From contig JAEZIB010000141.1 in assembly GCA_023416275.1 (NCBI GenBank), forward strand, positions 1 to 64,000: a stretch of 64,000 nt of DNA, in the 5' to 3' direction. The DNA is from Bacillota bacterium. GTDB lineage: Bacteria; Bacillota; Clostridia; Acetivibrionales; DSM-1351. Under the pieces are notes generated by a model. That model was not told where the DNA came from. It made no database searches and saw only the letters and a program-made list of their open reading frames with translations. The position numbers were made by a program, and so were the translations under genes. This document shows positions 1-8,086 of the stretch, one piece after another (position 1 is the stretch's first letter; every line of letters starts with the position of its first letter).

Positions 1-514
1 TTACATCATTATTTATTTTTCCAGACATAAAATGCCCCATTACATAAATTAATGACCAATGAAAAAAAATAAATACAAAACTTATAATTATTGTAGCTAT
101 AAAATAGCTTACATCACTAAAAAGCAATTTTTTAGAACTAAACCACACAAATATAAAATTAAGTAAAAATGGTATTATAAAAAAACAAACCATCTTCAAT
201 AATAGATTTTTTCTTTTATAAAACATTCTTACAGAAAATATAGAATATATCCAATATATCAGACTTGCTATACTAACAGTAATAAGTTTATATATAATTG
301 TTGTTCTATCAAAAACTATAAAGCTATTGCCTAAGCTGAAATAGTCATAATAGCCTTTTCTATATGTATATATGTAAAAGTTGCCCACACCACTTACCAC
401 TGCTATTATAAAGGGTGTTAAAAGGGCTATTTGAGGTGTATTATTCTTAATAAACCGTGAAATTGATATGCCTTTTGTTTCAGTTTTAAACAATTTTTTA
501 GTATCAAAGCCCAC
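1..514 (-). CDS. Membrane protein, N-terminal part (runs off window)
   Basis: An open frame on the minus strand begins at a GTG at 514 and stays open to the window edge, so only the first 171 codons are visible. An AGGAG lies about 8 bases upstream of the GTG and supports this start. The visible protein has four strongly hydrophobic segments separated by short charged loops, which suggests an integral membrane protein of the cytoplasmic membrane. No family motif was recognised; a YIP1-like or generic permease-type protein is possible. The function is unknown. Confidence 0.6.
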   Translation of the reverse strand, partial: MGFDTKKLFKTETKGISISRFIKNNTPQIALLTPFIIAVVSGVGNFYIYTYRKGYYDYFSLGNSFIVFDRTTIIYKLITVSIASLIYWIYSIFSVRMFYKRKNLLLKMVCFFIIPFLLNFIFVWFSSKKLLFSDVSYFIATIIISFVFIFFHWSLIYVMGHFMSGKINNDV

Positions 515-786
515 TTAATCGACTCCTATCTTTAAAGTTGTCCTTTTACTCCTAAATAACCCGCTACTGTTTCATTTTATTTCAACTATTAATATAATTT
601 TTACGAATAGCTTATAATTCAACACTAATTTGTTAAATTCCTTCATTATTTGGAATTTTATATATGTTTTTCATGCATATTCTAATAACTAATTTATCAC
701 CTAAGCATTATTGCATACAATGTTCAAACAACCCCCCCAAGCAACAAACTCCACTTTAAGCCGGATTTTTTATAATAAATACTTAA
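515..786. other. Intergenic region without recognised genes
   Basis: This AT-rich stretch separates the truncated membrane gene from two decayed gene remnants. It should hold the promoter of the membrane gene. No convincing terminator, RNA or repeat was seen. Confidence 0.4.
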
Positions 787-1135
787 TTATGCAATTGAAA
801 ATAATACTACAGTTTTACCATGAACATAACTAATCAATTTTCTAATACCATGTTTTTTCACCATCAATTCTTCGATTGCCATTTCAATTCGCTTATCTCT
901 ATCAGATAACCCAAAAATCAAGGATATTGGATCTTTATATCCATTATCGGTAAGCAATGCAATATCGTATCCCATCAACTGTACACAAAGATAATCCTTC
1001 TTCCATTACTCGTTCCTTCGTGACCTGAAAATCATCCATTCCCTTTATGTTTTCTATAATAATACTCAATTCTTCAACTACTTTGTCTACAGAAAAAAGT
1101 ACCAAACCTATACGTCTGATACTTTTAAATTCCAT
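787..1135 (-). pseudogene. Frameshifted remnant of an unrecognised gene
   Basis: Two minus-strand frames of about 63 codons each overlap at 944-978. The upstream piece (1135 to 944) ends soon after the residues SLCTVDGIRYC. The downstream piece (978 to 787) starts without a Shine-Dalgarno at a TTG and continues as a well-composed protein (GYDIALLTDNGYKDP). Reading one into the other gives a plausible single polypeptide of about 115 residues, so a single-base frameshift near 975 is the simplest explanation. The family is not recognised. A sequencing error or two separate small genes cannot be excluded. Confidence 0.4.
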
Positions 1136-1176
1136 TTATGTTATTATACTTGTTAGATTTGCTGTATTTGATGTTA

Positions 1177-1398
1177 TTAATTCTGTTTCCGTATTATAGA
1201 GATATATTTATCAAGCTGCGCTTCTTCCAATATCACTTTAGTTTCCATAAGCGTAAGGGTATTTCCTTCTATTGCAGTAGAGTTATGAGTAAATTCTACT
1301 TCAAAGGCATTATTATAAGATTCAATTGTAACTTCATGAAGTGTATCTTTTCCCTCTTCATACAATTTTTGTTTTTCCAATATTCCTTTAAAATCCAA
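1177..1398 (-). pseudogene. Truncated Fic-family N-terminus
   Basis: The 73-residue frame contains a segment ending in HNSTAIEGNTLTL, which matches the conserved N-terminal inhibitory or substrate-binding region of Fic/DOC proteins (usual pattern S/T-x-A-I-E-G-N). Full Fic proteins continue for about 200 more residues with an HPFxxGNGR catalytic loop. That loop is absent: the frame stops after LDKYISIIRKQN. The piece is therefore a decayed gene without AMP-transferase activity. It lies next to another broken gene, which marks 0.8-1.4 kb as a degenerating region. Confidence 0.55.
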
Positions 1399-1748
1399 GA
1401 TTGCACCTCATTTCATAGTAAACTTTTATTCACTTACTTTATGACCATTATAGCATACTGGTTACAAATAGTAAGAGAACAATTATATTATGGATCAAAG
1501 AATTAGCTAAGGAATAAAAGTGCAGTAGCTACAATTTTTCCATCACACTCAGCTACTAAGCAATTGTCGTCTTTTTGTCCAAATTTACACATAGATTATA
1601 TATTTAGTTAATATTTTGTATTTTTGTGTCTTATGTATAATTAATTGAAATATATAACATTTTGAATTAATATATACTTAATATATTTGTTTGGTCGTAT
1701 TCTCTGTAACAAACAACGGAACAGATTTGAAAAGAAAGGAACTTTAAA
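1399..1748. other. Intergenic region, AT-rich
   Basis: About 350 bases separate the Fic remnant from the L7/L12-like gene. The only clear signal is the Shine-Dalgarno AAAGGAA just before 1749. No RNA gene or repeat was recognised. Confidence 0.4.
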
Positions 1749-2033
1749 ATGGATAGTGGCTACATTTTCTCAGTTATAGGTATCGTACTTTTGGTATTAA
1801 TACTTATTTCTATTAACCAATTGATAAAAAGCGTTAAACGCACTAATCTGACTTTAGATAAAATTGCTCAGAAAATTGGAGTAGTTGATCCGGTAGGAGA
1901 TGATTGGATAAAATCTCTTATAGTGAACGGTAAAAAAATTGAGGCCATTAAAAGATACCGTGTACTTACTGGTGCAGGCTTAAAAGAAGCAGCTGACTAC
2001 ATAGAAAAGCTAATTCAGAGCAATACTCCCTAA
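1749..2033 (+). CDS. Membrane-anchored ribosomal L7/L12 C-terminal-like protein
   Basis: The protein has 94 residues. Residues 5-25 form a hydrophobic transmembrane helix, followed by a short linker. Residues 55-90 match the L7/L12 C-terminal fold: GKKIEAIKRYR followed by TGAGLKEAADYIE mirrors the GKKIxAIKxxRxxTGxGLKEAK pattern. It lacks the L12 N-terminal dimerisation domain, so it is not the ribosomal stalk protein itself. Such small anchored L12-like proteins occur in Firmicutes with unknown roles. The start has AAAGGAA 9 bases upstream. A hairpin follows the gene. Confidence 0.75.
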   Translation: MDSGYIFSVIGIVLLVLILISINQLIKSVKRTNLTLDKIAQKIGVVDPVGDDWIKSLIVNGKKIEAIKRYRVLTGAGLKEAADYIEKLIQSNTP

Positions 2034-2108
2034 TATCAACTTTTTCTTGACTTTTCTTTTTATATCGTGGAAGAGATAAAAGCTAGTAAAAGTGCGTATA
2101 ATGGTACA

Positions 2109-2133
2109 GCACGAGACTAGATAAGTCTCGTGC
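2109..2133. other. Perfect 10-bp-stem hairpin downstream of L7/L12-like gene
   Basis: GCACGAGACT at 2109-2118 pairs perfectly with AGTCTCGTGC at 2124-2133 around a 5-base loop. There is no T-run on either side, so it is a poor intrinsic terminator by the classical rule. It could act as a 3'-end stabiliser or a protein-binding site. Confidence 0.5.
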
Positions 2134-2215
2134 ACGGATAACTTTATGTGCGAAAGCTAAAACCCTTACCCAAAATCCAGCATATTCCATGCAATAATCC
2201 CCCTATGTATTCATA

Positions 2216-2692
2216 CTACTGCTTCTTACCCTCCAAACACCCCATCACATACTCAACAGGCACATCCATTCTCTTTGCAGTTTCCTCTGCACTAAGCCCG
2301 CTGTCCATAAAACGCTTAATAACCATGACAAGGTTTTCACCAACCTCAATAATGTGCCTGTCAGGGTCATAAAATCTCACTGCTCTTTGTCCCCATGAAT
2401 GTTCAATTAGCAGATGAACATAGTCTATATCAAAGGAATTAAGCTTTTCAACAAAAGCATCGATATCGTCCTCTTCAAAATACAACTCTGCTGCATTATT
2501 ACCAAAAATAATTTCACTAGCTTGCTTATGAATAAAGTCCTTCCACGTATTAGCTGTCTGAAGTGAAATCCCCCCTGTCAAAGTGACATTTGCTCCAAAG
2601 TCACCAACAACCTCAAGACCCAGCACATCATGATAAAACTTTTTTGATTTTTCCATATCTTTCACTACAATCAGTGTACATATATATTTCAT
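2216..2692 (-). CDS. VOC (glyoxalase/bleomycin-resistance) family protein
   Basis: The start is placed at the internal ATG at 2692, because AGGGGGA lies 5 bases upstream of it; the earlier ATG at 2731 has no ribosome site. The N-terminus MKYICTLIVVKDMEKSKKFY followed by DVLGLEV is the standard first betaalphabeta module of vicinal-oxygen-chelate enzymes. A later EHSWGQRAVRFYDPDRHIIE segment is the second module, with the metal-binding Glu. A roughly 40-residue C-terminal tail resembles a helix-turn-helix (SAEETAKRMDVPVEYV). The substrate is unknown. Confidence 0.75.
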   Translation of the reverse strand: MKYICTLIVVKDMEKSKKFYHDVLGLEVVGDFGANVTLTGGISLQTANTWKDFIHKQASEIIFGNNAAELYFEEDDIDAFVEKLNSFDIDYVHLLIEHSWGQRAVRFYDPDRHIIEVGENLVMVIKRFMDSGLSAEETAKRMDVPVEYVMGCLEGKKQ

Positions 2693-2771
2693 CGTCTTCC
2701 CCCTAAAATTATCAAATATTTTCTGATACATTCTGTCATACGTATATCGAAATCCACTAACTTTTCATGCC

Positions 2772-3137
2772 TTAACCTTCTCCTAGAATCTCTTTCTGTA
2801 GCTTTTTACTTAGTCCACCAAGCACTAGATGATATGACTTTTTCATCAAATCCCTCATCAGTTCATCAGCAATATTCCCGTCTAGATAAATTGAGTTCCA
2901 ATGCTCCTTATTCATATAGTGACCAGGAATTATATCTTCGTGCTGGCTTCGTAAAAACTCGCCTTCAAATGGTTCCAGCTTAATTGTAATAATATCTCTT
3001 TCGCCTTTAGAGTCCTTGCATATAGCTGCAAACATTTTATTTCCAATTAAATACCTTGTCCAGCCCCACTCAACCTTAAAATCCTTTGTTGCCCCCTTCA
3101 TTGACAGAAGGCATTCGTCCAGCCATAGATATTTCAT
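2772..3137 (-). CDS. MmcQ/YjbR family DNA-binding-like protein
   Basis: This 121-residue protein matches the MmcQ/YjbR (CyaY-like fold) family: an early KxxFKVEWGW region, GNKMFAAI, then LEPFEGEFLR and a C-terminal GHYMNKEHWNSIYLDG segment followed by a helix. These proteins are small, cytoplasmic and of unsettled function; some bind DNA. AGAAGGAGAA lies upstream of the ATG. The neighbouring VOC gene lies 79 bases downstream on the same strand, so the two may be co-transcribed. Confidence 0.75.
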   Translation of the reverse strand: MKYLWLDECLLSMKGATKDFKVEWGWTRYLIGNKMFAAICKDSKGERDIITIKLEPFEGEFLRSQHEDIIPGHYMNKEHWNSIYLDGNIADELMRDLMKKSYHLVLGGLSKKLQKEILGEG

Positions 3138-3217
3138 ATTATGTTCTCCTTCTCACCAGCATTGAAGTTCTTGTACAAAAAAACATATTAATTATCTTAC
3201 CATCATTCAATACGGAA

Positions 3218-3874
3218 CTACTTTTTCTTTGTATCTTCCTCATTTAATTTGATACTCTCTAAATTTGATTTTCTGTTATCGAGGGTGTTTAAGTTAATTG
3301 CATGTGTTACCTCATTTTCAGTGCTTTGTAAAATAAATCTATTAAGAAAGATTCTTCCCTCAGGTGTATTTGCTACAGCATAGGACTCTCCGTTGACTTT
3401 ATGGTTAACCCAACAGTAGCCAGTGTTAATTACTCTATCCAAATCTTCTTTATCTATTATGGTTTTCCCTTTTTCATTGCCATATTTATCTCTCAAAATT
3501 AGTGCAACAGCCTTCGAATCGAAATCCTGAAAATCGTTAGTTTTATTCTGCTCGTACAATTCCAAATTGCATCTTCTGTTATCAAGAGTATCCCCATTTA
3601 TATGGCGAACAGGTGCTTTTGTAGGTACTTTCAGCAAGAATGATTGGAGGGTTTCCTTTGAATTTTCACCAAAAGTTTGCACTAAATAATTATTAAAATC
3701 TTTATGCCACTGTGCAAACCAAGTCCCTTTCTCTAGTACCATCTGTAAATCATCTGCATCTATCATTGTTTTAGTGGTAGAACCGTTCTTTTTGTACAAT
3801 TCAAGATATGCAATACTGCCATTTACTTCGTATTTGTTTCCTTTTGCTTTATGTTTTGCTTTTATCACAAGCAC
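3218..3874 (-). CDS. HNH-like protein with duplicated HNH-type motifs
   Basis: The 218-residue protein has two similar halves. The first carries VRHINGDTLDNRRCNLELY, close to the HxNGxxxDNRxxNL core of phage-type HNH endonucleases. The second carries a degenerate copy, INLNTLDNRKSNLESI, lacking the His-x-Asn-Gly pattern. Each half begins with a beta segment of the LxLxxKYGN type followed by TIID and DLDRV or DLQMV. HNH proteins nick or cut DNA. The catalytic His-Asn set is complete in only one half, so activity is uncertain. It lies 142 bases downstream of jetC, where a jetD nuclease gene would be expected. Confidence 0.55.
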   Translation of the reverse strand: MLVIKAKHKAKGNKYEVNGSIAYLELYKKNGSTTKTMIDADDLQMVLEKGTWFAQWHKDFNNYLVQTFGENSKETLQSFLLKVPTKAPVRHINGDTLDNRRCNLELYEQNKTNDFQDFDSKAVALILRDKYGNEKGKTIIDKEDLDRVINTGYCWVNHKVNGESYAVANTPEGRIFLNRFILQSTENEVTHAINLNTLDNRKSNLESIKLNEEDTKKK

Positions 3875-3952
3875 CTCTTCCTTTTAATATACAAGTTATT
3901 TCCTTCTATTATAGCATAGGACAGCCACATCTATTTAAAAACAATAAATCAA

Positions 3953-4012
3953 CTTTCGCAGATGATTATACTGCTTAAAGCCTAGTAATATAAGGTGTGG
4001 GAGCAATATCCA
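3953..4012 (-). repeat. Dispersed repeat, element A, copy 1
   Basis: Read on the minus strand, this stretch contains the core TATTACTAGGCTTTAAGCA. It matches copies at 17022-17066 (same strand) and 40587-40648 (plus strand), with about 80-85% identity over roughly 50 bases. It begins directly after the jetC stop codon. Confidence 0.7.
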
Positions 4013-4016
4013 ATAT

Positions 4017-7000
4017 TCAATGGTCTTTGTCCTCTTCATCTTCCCCCTCCACAACCAGCAGCTCCCCGAAATCCTTCCTCTCAAACTCCTGTATTGATAT
4101 GCGGTTCTTGTTTGGATTGGCAAACACAAAGGTTTTGTCTACATTGTCCACATAGTTTTGAATCTTGTCATTAGTGGAGCTGATAATTGCCTGAAAGCCC
4201 AGCTTTCTAATCAAGCCAATACAGCTACCCACCTTTTCTGCATCCATCTTGGAAAAGGCTTCATCGAGAACAACCAACCTCGGAGTTGGTCGTCTTCTAA
4301 TATTAGCCTTCAGATTTATCCTGTAGACCTGAGCAAAGCTTGCCAGCAAGGCAACATACAATGGATTCTGCCCTTCACCGCCTGAATTTTTTGACAGCAT
4401 TTTGCTAAGTCGCATTGGAGGCATACCCTCAACTATCTGCTCCATATCAAAGGACAAATAAGTTCTGTAGTCAGCATACTTTTCCATGCTTGCCCTTGCT
4501 TCCTCCATAGCCCTTGAATCACTGTTTTCAGGAGGCATAAACAATTCTATCAATTCATTAATCAAATCCTTATAATCCTTCTCATGCTTCATACTGAACA
4601 AATCCATCTGGTTTTCGAGCTTTCCTGTCAGCTGATGGGGATTAATGTCTAAATTCTCGTCCATAAACATGTCATAGAACTTTCCATCCTCTCCTTGATT
4701 CTTAGCAATGATAAATTTGTACTTATCCTTACCAAAATCCAGCTGAGCCAAAACCCTGTTTAAATCGTCCTTCTGCTGCATAACCTCTTTTATTGCATCT
4801 CGTATTTTATAGACAAAATCTGTCTTGAAATGGTAAACAGCCAGCTTTGCCTGCTCATTTGCCTTGTCCATGAATTCATTGAGCTTTTCACTGCTAAGAG
4901 TCTCCAGTAATTGGTCATACTCTTCGTTGTCCTTACAGGTAAGGGAAAAGCCTCGGTAAGCGTATTGGTTTCTGTAGCTTTCCCTCTTTCGTACTAATTT
5001 CTCATATTCCTCACCCGATTTAATTTCGCTCTCATGCTTTAAAGTCAATAAAATATTCTTGATATTTTCTAATTTAGTGGAGGAATGTTCTCTGATAAAG
5101 CCATTGAAGCTTTCTTCTCTAGCATTATCAAAAATAAAGGCTCTTTTCTTTAAAGCCAATTCCTGACCTAATGAAATAATGGTGTTTTTAAACTCCTCAA
5201 CCTCTCTGCTCTTTGTAATCAGCTCTAATCTTGCCGATTCCTTCTGCTTACTTTTTGCACTGATTGCTTGTTCTAGTTGAAGCTTTCTTGCCTTCCATTC
5301 ATCTATATTTTTCTCTTTTAATTCATTAATTTTTCTTATGTAATCCTGCTTCTGTTCTTCCTTTATATAAATTTCTTTAATTTCCTGAAGCTGCTTACCA
5401 TAGTAATCCAGCTCCTTGGATAAAGGCTCATAGCCTAATACTTCTACAATTTTACTCAATTGCTCGTCCAAAGGTCTTTTCTCATTCTGCAGCTCTAATA
5501 AATCCTGCTCAAGCTGCCGCAATCTTCTTTCAATTGCATTTCTTCCTATATAAGCATATTCTGTGTAATTGCGAGGATTTATGTGCTGCAGCTTATAACC
5601 CTGATATAGCATACAATCGGGGGTAATTCCGCTTTTATTTTCTCTTAGCTCTTCTATAGTATTGCACTTAATCACCGCGCCCATTAGAAAATTTATATAA
5701 GCTCTTGCATAATCAATAGTTGTTTCCACCTCTTCAGCAAGAGATTTTTTGATAATAGGCTTAGCATCCTTTAACGCCTTCTCAGTATCAATTACAGCCA
5801 CCTTGTAATATTTCTTTGGATTAAGCCCCTTGTATATCTCCATTGCAGCTTTTGCATAATCAGGGTGAACCACTAGTGAAAGCTTGTTGTTTCCCATATA
5901 GCCCTCTACAGCATTAAGCCACATTTCATCCTTAACCTCTATTACATCGGCTAAAATATCTACTCTGATCGGCTGTTCGTAGTGTTTTTCCAGCTCCGTA
6001 GTTATGTAGTCCTTTGCCTCTAACAAATAGAAAGGATATGCCTTCTGACCATTTTTTAGCGTCTCTGTCTGCTTTGTAAGCTCAGCAATAGTCTTTTTTA
6101 AGTCATTAATCCTTGAGGAAAGCTCCCCCTTATCTCTTTCAAACTCAACTCTAACACTGGAAATGGCTGATTTAATATTTTCAAGCTGGTCACGACTTAC
6201 CGAATAATTATTAAAATTCTCTATACTAATGCATACCGATGCATCTAAAATATCAGTGGCTAACCATGCATTTAGACCATTGGCAATCCTGTCATATTCA
6301 GCTTTATCCCTGTTTAGTAATTCTAGGACCTGATTCAAGGAGCTTAGCTCTGCCTCCAAATGCTCATAGCCGCTGTTTTTGATTGAACTAACCACTTCAT
6401 CTCTTTGGTTTTGCAGTTCCTTAAGCATTTGCTCCACAGAACTAACCGTTGTCTCTAAACTCAGAATGTCCTCTTTATACTTTTTCTGCTGAATTTGAAT
6501 TCTATCAAGTCTATTTTCAATTGCTTGCATATCCAGCTTGTCAAAATTGTACTGATACTGAATAATCTCATTCCAATATGTACGATACACCTTAAACTGA
6601 TTGTGAATACCAGTCAGAGACTCTATTTCATTTCTAGTGTCCTCTAATCTTCTTTTCAATCTGATGTATTGTGCCACACTGTCCTGCATGTCCTCTATAT
6701 GAATATCATTTTCTGTGCATATGTAGTTTTTGACAAAATCCTCTAATTTCATATCCATCTTAAAGGGGATTGCTTTTTTAAACAGCGAAGGAAAATGCTT
6801 TGGGTGCAGACCTCCAAAATAATTGCTGTATAATTCATTACGGAATTTTTCATTTGTTCTGCTAAAATAGTAATCCTCTTTAGGGAAATTGTCTCTTATA
6901 TATTCCTTTAATTCATTAATTGAATTAGCCTTTTCCCCGTCACGATAGCGGTTTCCCAGTAATTCTCCAGTGTGCCAAAAAAACATATGATTAACATCAT

Positions 7001-7379
7001 TTGATGAAACATCAACATCAAAAACAACTCCAATGCTTTGCTGCTTCAAGGTTTCTGAATCCTGAAACTCTAACACAATTGTAGAAGAAAAATTCTTGTT
7101 TCTCAGATAGCCTATATTATTATTCTCTTGGACAACCTTCATACCCCTGAGATATTCTATCAGGGTTCGGTCAGAATCTTCCTTTGCTGCCTTATTAAAA
7201 AAGGAGCGCCCATTGCTGTCGGCATATAGTATTATTTGCAATGCATCTAAAACAGTAGATTTACCGCTGCCCGAATGTCCAGTAAAAAAATTTATTTCAT
7301 CATTAAAGCTAATAAGTTTTTCATTAATGTAGTGCCAATTGTTCAGACACATCTTCGTCAGCACTTGAAATCGGCTCAT
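4017..7379 (-). CDS. jetC: SMC-like ATPase, JetC/MksB type
   Basis: An approximately 1120-residue SMC-family ATPase. GHSGSGKS near residue 35 is the Walker A motif. A long Glu/Lys/Gln-rich coiled coil follows, with a hinge-like globular centre. NSGGEGQ is the ABC signature and RLVVLDEAFSKMD the Walker B motif near the C-terminus. In Wadjet and Mks condensins this subunit dimerises, binds DNA and extrudes loops with JetA and JetB. The start at 7379 (MSRFQVLTK) has GAGG 9 bases upstream and overlaps jetB by 56 bases. The next gene downstream is HNH-like, not JetD. Confidence 0.8.
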   Translation of the reverse strand: MSRFQVLTKMCLNNWHYINEKLISFNDEINFFTGHSGSGKSTVLDALQIILYADSNGRSFFNKAAKEDSDRTLIEYLRGMKVVQENNNIGYLRNKNFSSTIVLEFQDSETLKQQSIGVVFDVDVSSNDVNHMFFWHTGELLGNRYRDGEKANSINELKEYIRDNFPKEDYYFSRTNEKFRNELYSNYFGGLHPKHFPSLFKKAIPFKMDMKLEDFVKNYICTENDIHIEDMQDSVAQYIRLKRRLEDTRNEIESLTGIHNQFKVYRTYWNEIIQYQYNFDKLDMQAIENRLDRIQIQQKKYKEDILSLETTVSSVEQMLKELQNQRDEVVSSIKNSGYEHLEAELSSLNQVLELLNRDKAEYDRIANGLNAWLATDILDASVCISIENFNNYSVSRDQLENIKSAISSVRVEFERDKGELSSRINDLKKTIAELTKQTETLKNGQKAYPFYLLEAKDYITTELEKHYEQPIRVDILADVIEVKDEMWLNAVEGYMGNNKLSLVVHPDYAKAAMEIYKGLNPKKYYKVAVIDTEKALKDAKPIIKKSLAEEVETTIDYARAYINFLMGAVIKCNTIEELRENKSGITPDCMLYQGYKLQHINPRNYTEYAYIGRNAIERRLRQLEQDLLELQNEKRPLDEQLSKIVEVLGYEPLSKELDYYGKQLQEIKEIYIKEEQKQDYIRKINELKEKNIDEWKARKLQLEQAISAKSKQKESARLELITKSREVEEFKNTIISLGQELALKKRAFIFDNAREESFNGFIREHSSTKLENIKNILLTLKHESEIKSGEEYEKLVRKRESYRNQYAYRGFSLTCKDNEEYDQLLETLSSEKLNEFMDKANEQAKLAVYHFKTDFVYKIRDAIKEVMQQKDDLNRVLAQLDFGKDKYKFIIAKNQGEDGKFYDMFMDENLDINPHQLTGKLENQMDLFSMKHEKDYKDLINELIELFMPPENSDSRAMEEARASMEKYADYRTYLSFDMEQIVEGMPPMRLSKMLSKNSGGEGQNPLYVALLASFAQVYRINLKANIRRRPTPRLVVLDEAFSKMDAEKVGSCIGLIRKLGFQAIISSTNDKIQNYVDNVDKTFVFANPNKNRISIQEFERKDFGELLVVEGEDEEDKDH

Positions 7380-7986
7380 TGTCTGCATCCTCCTCTTCCT
7401 CTTGATACTGCTGTATAATGCCTTCGATTGCCTGTCCGTCAAATAGCAGGTTAACTGTAGGGTATATTATAAATTTTGTATCCCCGTCCAGATCTCCTAT
7501 ATCATCAATTATCTCTATAACCTGATATTTTCTAAGAGCAGCAATTGTTTTTCTCACTTCAGTAGGAGAAATGGACTTGCTGTTCCACAAACGAAAAAGC
7601 TGTATCTTGTCGTAAACCTCATTAAGAGTTGTGTATACATATATTGAATTGGATGCTGTATTCATCTGCTCATCAAATATAAGCTTCAGCAATAGGATAA
7701 ATACAGTTGTCAACCTGCTTAGCTTGTCACCCTGCAAATTCTGTGTTCTTATTAAAATAATTCCGAACTGCCTGTTTTCTACTATTTCAATATCTGCTAT
7801 TTTAAAATACTCCTTAAGAAAATCAAGATGCCTTTCACAGGTACGATACATTTTATTTGGAATATATCGCTCTGTCTTTTTGTCATATTTTCTTTCCAAT
7901 ATAAAGGTTTGACTTTGCAGAGTTTTTATAGCCTCTGTCAGCTCATTTTTCTCTTCATCCAATAGTTCATGGTAATATGGAAACAT
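7324..7986 (-). CDS. jetB: JetB/MksE-like condensin subunit
   Basis: A 220-residue protein between jetA and jetC on the same strand, overlapping jetC at its 3' end. The N-terminal helices (YYHELLDEEKNELTEAI) and a winged-helix-like middle (SPTEVRKTIAALRKYQVIEI) fit the small MksE/JetB subunit that bridges the kleisin and the SMC heads. The C-terminus is very acidic (EEEEDADNEP), as is common in this family. GAGGAGA upstream of the ATG gives a good ribosome site. The assignment rests on size, position and fold-like features rather than on one diagnostic motif. Confidence 0.65.
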   Translation of the reverse strand: MFPYYHELLDEEKNELTEAIKTLQSQTFILERKYDKKTERYIPNKMYRTCERHLDFLKEYFKIADIEIVENRQFGIILIRTQNLQGDKLSRLTTVFILLLKLIFDEQMNTASNSIYVYTTLNEVYDKIQLFRLWNSKSISPTEVRKTIAALRKYQVIEIIDDIGDLDGDTKFIIYPTVNLLFDGQAIEGIIQQYQEEEEDADNEPISSADEDVSEQLALH

Positions 7987-8086
7987 TTTTAATCTCCTCT
8001 GTAATTTCTTTTCAACAATACTTTTTATTTACACAATCTGTGTCTGACCTATGTATTACATGCTGTGTTAGCAGAAAGTTAAGTTA

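Noticed and set aside
1138..1506. A 122-residue plus-strand frame.
   Set aside because: Low-complexity, Phe/Tyr-rich shadow opposite the Fic remnant; no ribosome site or domain.
3875..4016. jetD remnant.
   Set aside because: The gap holds no open frame or toprim-like motif; only element A.
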